From: Halovibrio salipaludis
Lineage (GTDB): Bacteria > Pseudomonadota > Gammaproteobacteria > Pseudomonadales > Oleiphilaceae
DNA length: 64,000 nucleotides
Assembly: GCF_002286965.1 (NCBI RefSeq)
Contig: NZ_NSKD01000003.1
Coordinates: 62,001 to 126,000 of the forward strand
Direction: 5' to 3'
Position 1 is the first letter of the stretch. Every line of letters starts with the position of its first letter. This document shows positions 57,873 through 64,000 of the stretch, piece after piece. The position numbers and the translations under genes were made by a program. Below the pieces are notes generated by a model. The model was not told the DNA's origin. It did no database searches and worked only from the letters and a program-made list of their open reading frames with translations.

Positions 57873-58079
57873 CTATTCCTCACTGCGGCCACCCACACAT
57901 CTGTTGGCTTCATAGTTAAACCTTCCGCCCTGGTCTAGGCACCGGTCAATTTCTACCTGACGGGCCACCCAAGGTCCGGATACTAAGGCCAGAGCACCGG
58001 CCGCGACCAACATCACCAAAAGTAGCCAAAGCTTGGCTTTCCGATTTTGGTGATTGGGCTGCTCAGGCATATCTTCCAT
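57873..58079 (-). CDS. Cassette single-pass membrane protein, 68 residues
   Basis: One membrane segment (LWLLLVMLVAAGALALVSG) with a short N-terminal cytosolic part, a likely periplasmic tail with a pair of Cys (RCLDQGGRFNYEANRCV), and acidic end. Two possible starts (58079 and 58070). No family name known; cassette proteins of this shape are common. Confidence 0.8.
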   Translation of the reverse strand: MEDMPEQPNHQNRKAKLWLLLVMLVAAGALALVSGPWVARQVEIDRCLDQGGRFNYEANRCVGGRSEE

Positions 58080-58092
58080 ACCTTCTGGATAC

Positions 58093-58177
58093 TTTTAACG
58101 ACTTGCTCAGCGGCGCGCTTTAGCGCGTCCGGTGGAGGCCCGCCAGGGCCGGAACGTACTGGAGCTACTTGTTAACT
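58093..58177 (-). repeat. attC site G
   Basis: 85 bases; TTTTAAC (58093) to GTTAACT (58177), arms shared with site E, hairpin GCGCGCTTTAGCGCG-type block. Clear attC; the stop TAG of the next gene lies inside it. Confidence 0.85.
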
Positions 58178-58428
58178 GGCACAGGAAAGCGCTGGAGTAT
58201 TACTCCAAGGAAGAGACCTATAACCAAGCCCACCACATTCCACGGATAAACATCCGAAAAGAAGTAATCGCCAAGCACACTACCAACGATGAAACCTATA
58301 AGAGCTACTTGGAATTTTTGAAAACAAGCCCACCATCTACGCTTTCTTCGTTGCTTCTTGGCAAGCCGCTCACGCTCAGGCTCCAGAATAACTTCCGAGG
58401 CTTCGTCTGCTTCGTCCCGAGTAAGCAA
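58165..58428 (-). CDS. Cassette membrane protein, 87 residues, first cassette gene
   Basis: Acidic N-terminus (MLTRDEADEASEVILEPERE), a very basic patch KKQRRKRRWW, then two membrane segments (VALIGFIVGSVLGDYFF and VVGLVIGLFLGVIL). TTG start at 58428 with GGAGGGG four bases upstream. It is the first gene reading into the array from its right edge. Family not recognised. Confidence 0.7.
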   Translation of the reverse strand: MLTRDEADEASEVILEPERERLAKKQRRKRRWWACFQKFQVALIGFIVGSVLGDYFFSDVYPWNVVGLVIGLFLGVILQRFPVPVNK

Positions 58429-58771
58429 CTACCCCTCCATGTCCTTATCTTGCCTGTTAACAGATAATATCTAGAACGCAGCGATATCAATATCCCTGAA
58501 TTCGGTATAGCGCCAATAATGCAGAACGCAAAATCCCATCATTTTCAAATTGTTGCGAAAGCACACCCGCTTCGTGCCGCAATATCCTGAATTCTCAATA
58601 TCACTCACCACCCTATCAGGGTCTGCTCCGGCATGCTCTGCAGATTACCGCTTATCAACCTCATTCTGCGACCCCGCTCACGGTCTTTCCATCACCCGCA
58701 CCACCTTCCCCCACACCCCCGAACCAAGTACCCTTTCCCCGTCCAATCCCACTGAATGGAGTCGCCTCTTC
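58429..58771. other. Right edge of the array and recQ upstream region, no gene supported
   Basis: 343 bases. GTTAACA at 58456-58462 could be the outer recombination point of the first cassette. On the minus strand, TTGATA followed after 15-17 bases by TATTAT or TTATCT (near 58490-58465) resembles a promoter that could serve the array. The region right of it does not code for an integrase. It also contains the recQ upstream region; a plus-strand reading frame exists upstream of recQ but lacks a good start. Confidence 0.4.
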
Positions 58772-60619
58772 ATGCCCGATCACAGCGCCGCCCCGGAAAC
58801 GGATTTCGAGCAGGCCGCGCACCGTACCCTGCGGGATGTCTTTGGTTACGAGCAATTCCGGGGTCGCCAGCTGGAGATCATCCAGTCGCTGGTTGAGGGG
58901 CGTAATGCGCTGGTGCTGATGCCCACCGGCGGCGGCAAGTCGCTGTGTTACCAGATTCCGGCGCTGCTGCGGCCGGGGCTGGCGGTGGTGGTGTCGCCGT
59001 TGATTGCGCTGATGCGGGACCAGGTGGAGGCGTTGCAGCACAACGGGGTGCGGGCGGCCTGCCTGAATTCCAGCCTGGACCCGGTCATGCAGCGGGATAT
59101 TGAGCAGTCCGCGCTGGAAGGCGAGCTGGATCTGCTGTACGTGGCACCGGAGCGGCTGCTCACCGAGAGCATGCTGGGGCTGCTGGAACGGGCGCAGATC
59201 GGCCTTTTCGCCATCGACGAGGCGCACTGCGTCTCCCAGTGGGGGCATGACTTCCGGCCGGAGTACATGAAGCTGGATGTTCTGCGCCAGCGTTTCCCGC
59301 AGGTGCCGCGCATCGCCCTCACCGCCACGGCGGACCAGCGCACGCGCGAGGAGATCGGACGTCAGTTGCTGCCGGATGGCGGCGAGACTTACATCGCCAG
59401 CTTCGACCGGCCCAACATCCATTACCGGGTCGGCCTCAAGGGCAACGCCCGCCAGCAGCTTCTGGCCTTCATCCAGGAGCGCCATGCGGGGCATTCCGGC
59501 ATTGTCTACTGCATGAGCCGCAAGCGCACCGAGTCCACCGCCGAGTACCTGAGCAGCCAGGGGGTGCCGGCGGTGGCCTATCACGCGGGGCTGGACAATG
59601 AGACCCGCCAGCACCACCAGGAGCGCTTCCTGCACGAGGATGGGCTCGTGGTGGTGGCAACCGTGGCTTTCGGCATGGGCATCGACAAGCCGGACGTACG
59701 CTTTGTGGCGCACCTGGACCTGCCCAAGAGCATCGAGGCGTACTATCAGGAGACGGGCCGCGCCGGGCGTGACGGGGAGCCCGCCGAGGCCTGGATGGTC
59801 TACGGCCTGCAGGACGTCTACCAGGTGCGCCAGATGCTGGCGGAGTCCAGCGCCGGTGAGCTCCAGCAGAAGGCGGAGCGCGAACGGCTGGAGGCCCTGC
59901 TCTCCTTCTGCGAGGCCACGGGCTGCCGCCGGCAGGTGCTGCTGCAATACTTTGGCGAGCCCCACGAGGGCCACTGCGGGAACTGCGACAACTGCCTGCA
60001 GCCCCCGAAGACCTGGGACGCCACCGACCCGGCCCGTAAGGCGCTTTCCTGCGTCTACCGCACCGGCCAGCGCTTCGGGGCGGCCCATGTCACGTACGTG
60101 CTCATGGGCAAGACCAACGACCGCCTCAGCCGTCTGGGCCACGACCAGCTCAGCACCTTCGGCATCGGCACGGATCTCTCCAAGCAGGCCTGGCACTCGA
60201 TCCTCCGCCAGCTCCTGGCCCACGGCCACCTGCAGAGCGACCCCGAGGGCCACGGCGGCCTCCAGCTCGCCCCACGCTGCCGGGAACTACTGCGCGGCGA
60301 GGCGTCACTGGAACTGCGCGAAGACATCCTGCCCTCATCCAGCAAACGCAAAGCCGCCGGCTCGGGCCGCAAGGCGCCGCCGGATGTACCGGACGGCCCG
60401 CAGTGGGAACGCCTGCGCCAGTTCCGCAAGGAGCTTGCGGACGCAGAGGGCGTGCCGCCCTACATCATCTTCCACGACGCCACCCTCAAGGAGATGCTCC
60501 ACGCCAAACCGAAGACGCTGGATGACATGGCCACGGTGCCGGGCATCGGGCAGGCGAAGCTGGAGCGTTACGGGGAGCAGTTCCTGATGTTGCTGAGCGA
60601 ACTGGAAAACGGCTCCTAA
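58772..60619 (+). CDS. recQ: ATP-dependent DNA helicase RecQ
   Basis: 615 residues. Helicase motif I MPTGGGKS (Lys56), DEAH (149-152) with [13 protein letters not shown], motif [12 protein letters not shown], the RecQ zinc domain (four Cys: CRRQVLL ... CGNCDNC) and a C-terminal HRDC domain (from about 530). Complete, normal length. The ATG at 58772 with GGAG nine bases upstream is preferred to a longer frame. Unwinds DNA in recombination and fork repair. Confidence 0.97.
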   Translation: MPDHSAAPETDFEQAAHRTLRDVFGYEQFRGRQLEIIQSLVEGRNALVLMPTGGGKSLCYQIPALLRPGLAVVVSPLIALMRDQVEALQHNGVRAACLNSSLDPVMQRDIEQSALEGELDLLYVAPERLLTESMLGLLERAQIGLFAIDEAHCVSQWGHDFRPEYMKLDVLRQRFPQVPRIALTATADQRTREEIGRQLLPDGGETYIASFDRPNIHYRVGLKGNARQQLLAFIQERHAGHSGIVYCMSRKRTESTAEYLSSQGVPAVAYHAGLDNETRQHHQERFLHEDGLVVVATVAFGMGIDKPDVRFVAHLDLPKSIEAYYQETGRAGRDGEPAEAWMVYGLQDVYQVRQMLAESSAGELQQKAERERLEALLSFCEATGCRRQVLLQYFGEPHEGHCGNCDNCLQPPKTWDATDPARKALSCVYRTGQRFGAAHVTYVLMGKTNDRLSRLGHDQLSTFGIGTDLSKQAWHSILRQLLAHGHLQSDPEGHGGLQLAPRCRELLRGEASLELREDILPSSSKRKAAGSGRKAPPDVPDGPQWERLRQFRKELADAEGVPPYIIFHDATLKEMLHAKPKTLDDMATVPGIGQAKLERYGEQFLMLLSELENGS

Positions 60620-60628
60620 GAAGGAGCC

Positions 60629-61195
60629 TTAATCCTTATTGATGATCCGGGCCAGACTTAGCAGATCGGAACTGATTAACAGGCCGTTTTCAATCGCCTG
60701 AGACAGGTTGATCTCGAATTTGCGCTCATCACGGGTACGGTAAATGTTGATAACACCGCCCCGTCGCGCGAACCCTTCGGTATTGCCCACACTCAGAACA
60801 TACATATGGTTGATATCAGAGAAAAATTCTTCGAGTTTATCGAGCTGGTCGATGCCCACAAACAGAATGTGGCAACCCTGCTCGATGTCGCTCCTATCGG
60901 TAGTGCGGATAACATCCAGGGTCCTGTCGCGGACACGGACGCCATTGACTGAGTCCAGGAAACTGCCGAAAGGCACGGCTCCATAAAGACACATGCGCAG
61001 TGACGCCTCGGGTCCGTCAAAGGCTCTTTCCGGCCATTCCACGAAGTTGGCGAAGTTATAAAGGAACAGAGCCTTGACCTGGAACTCCTTGACGCCATCC
61101 GGATCCTCGATCCGCGCCTGAGCCGGCACGCTGACCAACACCATGATCAGGGCGCCAATAACCAACAGGCGGCCTGCTGCAGCTCTCATGTTCAT
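60629..61195 (-). CDS. YfiR-family periplasmic regulator
   Basis: 188 residues. Signal peptide (about 1-27, ending PAQA), then the YfiR pattern VKALFLYNFANFVEWPE, a MCLYGAVPFG-type strand and GGVINIYRTRDERKFEINL with NLSQAIENGLLISSDLLSLA. In P. aeruginosa YfiR inhibits the cyclase YfiN from the periplasm. Its two usual Cys are partly present. It is 16 bases after the TpsB-like gene on the minus strand. Confidence 0.9.
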   Translation of the reverse strand: MNMRAAAGRLLVIGALIMVLVSVPAQARIEDPDGVKEFQVKALFLYNFANFVEWPERAFDGPEASLRMCLYGAVPFGSFLDSVNGVRVRDRTLDVIRTTDRSDIEQGCHILFVGIDQLDKLEEFFSDINHMYVLSVGNTEGFARRGGVINIYRTRDERKFEINLSQAIENGLLISSDLLSLARIINKD

Positions 61196-61211
61196 TGGTG
61201 CTCCTCCCCTA

Positions 61212-62858
61212 TCAGAATGAGAAGCTCAGTGATCCATGAATCAGGCTATTGTTTTCCGGCCTGTTCATTGTCGGACTCTTCTGATCGATCGGTATAGCCC
61301 AGTTGATATCCGCCTGAAGGCTCTCCCCGTAACTCAGATCCAATCCAGCACCACCACCCCAGAAGCGAGCCTGGCTGTTTCCCGCATTCTCCTGCCAGCC
61401 ACGCGCAACATCCGTGAAGATCATGGGGCGCACTTGCCAGCCACCGCCCCACCTGAATTCATACAGCTGCTGTTCAAAAGTAGCCCGGAGCGCAGTCTCC
61501 GCGTTGAACCGGCCCGGTTCATACCCACGTACCGCGCCTGCGCCGGTGAGGTTGATGCGCTCGGAGGATGGCAGCGGATCGGGGCTGTATTGCCCTTTAA
61601 GGATGAACCTGCTGGGATAGAGTGATGCACCCTGCCAGTCGTAACGCAGGGAATAGCCGGTTTTCAGGGTGAAGAAAGCACCATCCAGGTTGGTGTTCTC
61701 CGTCTCAACGGTCTGGCCCACGAGCGGAGTCACATCGAAATACTGAACCAGGTGCGGGAGCTGTGTCTGAAAACCCTTGTCAAAACGCAGGAGGGCGGTC
61801 ACATAGTCCGAGGTCTGTCCCAGCAGGCCAGGGAAACTGTCGCTGTCGACGCGGGCCCGCTTGTAGGCCAATGCAGTGTACCATCGGGTTGGCGCGTCCG
61901 TTTCAGGCTCCATGGACCAGTGCCCGGAAACCGTATCCAGCTCACCACTGAGCCCAAGTGCGGCAAACTGTCCATCCACCTCGAACTGACTGCGACTGAC
62001 ACCAAGACCCCACCGCTGGGAGTAAGCCAGGGGCCGTGAATAATCGAAGCTGCCCATCAGGGTCCCTGATTGCTCCGTCGCGGTGGCTGTAACCCGCAGC
62101 GTCTCGCCCATGCCCCAGAGGTTGTTTTCCTGATGCTGAACCTGAAGCCGGTGCCGCCCGGTCTCCTCCAGGCCATGGTTGTCCAATACCACGCGGGTCT
62201 GACGGGCTTTCTCCTCGGTCACCCGGAGATTGAGGCGGGTTTCCCCCCTTTCACGCCCGGCGGAAAAGACACCGTAAACTTCCAGTCCGGGCAACCGATT
62301 GATGCGGTCAATGCCTCTTTCGACCTCCGGAACATAGACCGGAACACTGAACTGGGATTCAAAAGGTTCGATGAGCTGCTCGGCGGTATAGTGGGATGCC
62401 CCCAGAACCCGAACCTCCGACAGGTTGCCCACCAGCACCCGCAGTACCACCTCGCCTGCCACTACCTCCTGGGGTGTGACATAGACTTCGACAAATGCCA
62501 GTCCCTTATCCCGGTAAGCCCGGGTCAGCGCGTAGGCCAGGTTATGGATCTCGCTGACAGAGAGCAGGGGACCGCGCTGGATGTATTCGTTGACAACCAC
62601 TTCCTGCAGATAAGGGCGTGTGATGTCCCGTTCCGGAAACAGTAACCGCTTTCCCTTTAAATGAACCCGCCTGACAACGAGCTTACCATCTTCGATAACC
62701 CCACGTTCCTCCTCCAGCTCCTCGATCTGCTCTGGCGGAATCAGCTCAAACGTCAGCCCATTCCCTGCTACCGCATCAGTAGCCACCGTACAGACGGTAA
62801 CCACCAGCAGCAGGAAGAGACCCCGAAAGCAGCATGTAATGGAATCAGACAACAACAA
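61212..62858 (-). CDS. TpsB/FhaC-type outer-membrane transporter (ShlB family)
   Basis: 548 residues. Signal-like hydrophobic N-terminus (about 10-30), two POTRA domains (about 60-210; VRRVHLKGKRLLFPERDI and VRVLGASHYTAEQL) and a 16-strand barrel with the VRGYEPG and TGAGAVRGYE loop that lines the pore, ending in LSFSF. It exports a TpsA exoprotein or, in related forms, activates hemolysin. No TpsA gene is adjacent, though a YfiR-type regulator follows it. The start (TTG, 62858) is doubtful. Confidence 0.88.
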   Translation of the reverse strand: MLLSDSITCCFRGLFLLLVVTVCTVATDAVAGNGLTFELIPPEQIEELEEERGVIEDGKLVVRRVHLKGKRLLFPERDITRPYLQEVVVNEYIQRGPLLSVSEIHNLAYALTRAYRDKGLAFVEVYVTPQEVVAGEVVLRVLVGNLSEVRVLGASHYTAEQLIEPFESQFSVPVYVPEVERGIDRINRLPGLEVYGVFSAGRERGETRLNLRVTEEKARQTRVVLDNHGLEETGRHRLQVQHQENNLWGMGETLRVTATATEQSGTLMGSFDYSRPLAYSQRWGLGVSRSQFEVDGQFAALGLSGELDTVSGHWSMEPETDAPTRWYTALAYKRARVDSDSFPGLLGQTSDYVTALLRFDKGFQTQLPHLVQYFDVTPLVGQTVETENTNLDGAFFTLKTGYSLRYDWQGASLYPSRFILKGQYSPDPLPSSERINLTGAGAVRGYEPGRFNAETALRATFEQQLYEFRWGGGWQVRPMIFTDVARGWQENAGNSQARFWGGGAGLDLSYGESLQADINWAIPIDQKSPTMNRPENNSLIHGSLSFSF

Positions 62859-63106
62859 TCGCCCGGGCAGTCTTCAAATGGATTCAGGGCAAATCCCACG
62901 TAACAACCAAGGAGTATAGACGGTCTCCTACAAACCGATAGCCGAACAGACAACTCATGACTCGATAAACCGGCCATACTGTTTCCATTTAAGGCCACCA
63001 GGGCCGCGACTGGCTGATTGCGTTTCTATAACATAGGCTTATTCGGCACGATCTGGCAGCCTTCAGGCCTAGCGGCGTGGTAATCCGGTCGACATTTGGG
63101 GAAGCG
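62859..63106. promoter_or_regulatory. Divergent promoter region between the TpsB and YfiN-like genes
   Basis: 248 bases without a gene. It holds several AT-rich tracts and TATAACAT-like elements near 63030-63040, but no clear operator palindrome. Confidence 0.35.
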
Positions 63107-64000
63107 ATGGTCCGTTTTCAGAAGCTGAGTATCAAACACAAGTTGATGTTGGCGGTCATCCTGACTACCAGCCTGGGCCTTCTGGTCTCTGTAGTCGGCA
63201 TGATCACCTACGATTATTTCAAGCAGCGTGAGATCCTCGCCCAGGAGATGAGCATCCTGACGCGCGTTATCGCTTCACGCAGTGCGGCTGCCCTCAGCTT
63301 CAACGACGAACCCCGGGCAAAGGAAAACGTTTCATCCCTGATGCTTCGCCGCTCGGTGACCGCGGGCTGCATATATGATGGTTCTGGCAATGTGTTCGTG
63401 AAGGCCAGTGGTGGTTCAGGCGCATCGGATCCATGCCCTGAATCACCTCGCCCATTGGGAGAGCACTTCAACGACGGGTACCTGGATGTGGCGAAGCCTG
63501 TTGAACTCAATGACCAACAGATCGGCACGGTACTGGTGCGCACCGATCTTTCGGATCTCAACACCCGGCTGGGCGGGCAGTTGCTGGCGAACATCACAAT
63601 CATGGTCGTTTCCCTGCTGACCGCCCTGCTGCTGACCCTGCGGCTCCAGCGGGCGATCTACCAGCCCATCGTACAGCTGGGAGAGGTTGCCCACCACATA
63701 ACCCATGAAGGCAACTACTCCTTCCGCGCGTCCACAAGCAACGAGGATGAGCTGGGCGAAACCGTCACGGCCTTCAATACCATGCTGAACCGCATTGAAC
63801 AGGACAAGAAAACGCTGACCAACCTGGCTTACTTCGATCCCCTGACCGAGCTTCCCAACCGGAGGCTGTTCAGTGAACACCTGGACAGTGCCCTGAAACA
63901 GGCGCAACGGGGCAACCATCGTGTCGGGGTCATGCTGATCGACCTGGATCGCTTCAAGGAAGTCAATGACACCCTCGGCCACGATATCGGCGACCAGTAT
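63107..64000 (+). CDS. YfiN-like membrane diguanylate cyclase (CHASE8-HAMP-GGDEF), cut by window end
   Basis: 298 codons are visible, no stop. First membrane segment about 13-36, a periplasmic part about 40-150 (typical of CHASE8 in YfiN), second segment about 155-177, HAMP, then the beginning of GGDEF (LAYFDPLTELPNRRLF). The GG(D/E)EF motif lies beyond the window. ATG at 63107 with GGGGA five bases upstream. Likely target of the divergent YfiR regulator. Makes cyclic-di-GMP if the signature is intact. Confidence 0.88.
   Translation, partial: MVRFQKLSIKHKLMLAVILTTSLGLLVSVVGMITYDYFKQREILAQEMSILTRVIASRSAAALSFNDEPRAKENVSSLMLRRSVTAGCIYDGSGNVFVKASGGSGASDPCPESPRPLGEHFNDGYLDVAKPVELNDQQIGTVLVRTDLSDLNTRLGGQLLANITIMVVSLLTALLLTLRLQRAIYQPIVQLGEVAHHITHEGNYSFRASTSNEDELGETVTAFNTMLNRIEQDKKTLTNLAYFDPLTELPNRRLFSEHLDSALKQAQRGNHRVGVMLIDLDRFKEVNDTLGHDIGDQY

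Larger units (their letters stand above)
52958..58462 (-). mobile_element. CALIN: integron-type gene cassette array without integrase
   Basis: Seven well-formed attC sites (A-G below) and one weak candidate alternate with short genes, mostly minus-strand. Sites share core triplets (AAC at one end, GTT at the other), internal arms, and sequence blocks: E, F and G share GCGTCC-type segments, and E and G share GTCCGGTGGAGGCC and GGCCGGAACGTACT; C and D share GCGAGC-TTGCGAGCG blocks. The homogeneity suggests one source integron. No tyrosine recombinase gene of IntI type is in the window. Recombination and shuffling would need an integrase in trans. The left limit (52958) is uncertain. Confidence 0.85.

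Noticed and set aside
58429-58771. attI or integrase remnant at the right edge of the array
   Set aside because: No integrase-like coding sequence on either strand; only the GTTAACA point and weak promoter elements could be supported.
58661-60253. Minus-strand frame of 530 codons opposite recQ
   Set aside because: Shadow frame, His- and Gln-rich, no start signal.

Overview
The window is about 64 kb of GC-rich (roughly 60-63 percent by eye) gammaproteobacterial chromosome. The acidic proteins, the TAT-exported molybdenum hydroxylase, GltS, RND efflux, MltF, OmpA with thrombospondin type-3 repeats and the many cyclic-di-GMP proteins fit a marine or halophilic genus such as Marinobacter or Halomonas. 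That placement is inference; there is no rRNA and I saw no tRNA gene.

Layout. 1-6.9 kb: a cut-off 7TMR-DISMED2-type sensor, arfB, a patatin lipase, a NYN/OST-HTH protein, an outer-membrane protein of unknown family, an OmpA-like porin and a double-CDGSH protein. 6.9-14.3 kb: katG, then a BVMO - di-iron ferritin-like - SDR operon divergent from a TetR regulator, and a GST. 14.5-20.3 kb: gltS, an IorA/IorB-type molybdenum hydroxylase with its MocA-like cofactor enzyme, and an AraC regulator. 20.5-25.8 kb: a secreted CocE-type hydrolase, an M42 peptidase, a BASS transporter and an alpha/beta-hydrolase-OsmC fusion. 26-31.5 kb: the AmmeMemoRadiSam set (amrS divergent from amrB-amrA) and modABC; ModABC would feed the molybdenum enzyme upstream. 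32.2-37.1 kb: two divergent gene pairs (vWA-like lipoprotein and large membrane protein; response regulator and atypical histidine kinase) that look like one undescribed signalling module. 37-52.3 kb: Pmp3/YqaE, a PEP-CTERM protein, mltF, a tripartite RND pump, an M50 protease with CBS domains, a Ca/cation antiporter, a serine hydrolase, a GGEEF cyclase and mgtE.

52.4-58.5 kb is the main accessory region: small genes, nearly all on the minus strand and visibly less GC-rich, separated by seven recognisable attC recombination sites (and one weak candidate) in the same orientation. No integron integrase is present in the window, so this is a CALIN (attC cluster lacking an integrase). Its cassettes encode small membrane proteins, a putative PD-(D/E)XK nuclease-like protein, toxin-antitoxin-like pairs and a 49-residue cysteine-containing protein. 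At two successive cassette junctions a short reading frame starts just after one gene stops, runs through the attC and ends overlapping the start codon of the next cassette gene, suggesting translational coupling across attC.

58.8-64 kb: recQ, a YfiR-like periplasmic regulator, a TpsB/FhaC-type outer-membrane transporter without a visible TpsA, and divergently a YfiN-like cyclase cut off by the window end. The YfiR/YfiN pair suggests that cyclic-di-GMP signalling and a surface secretion channel work together here.
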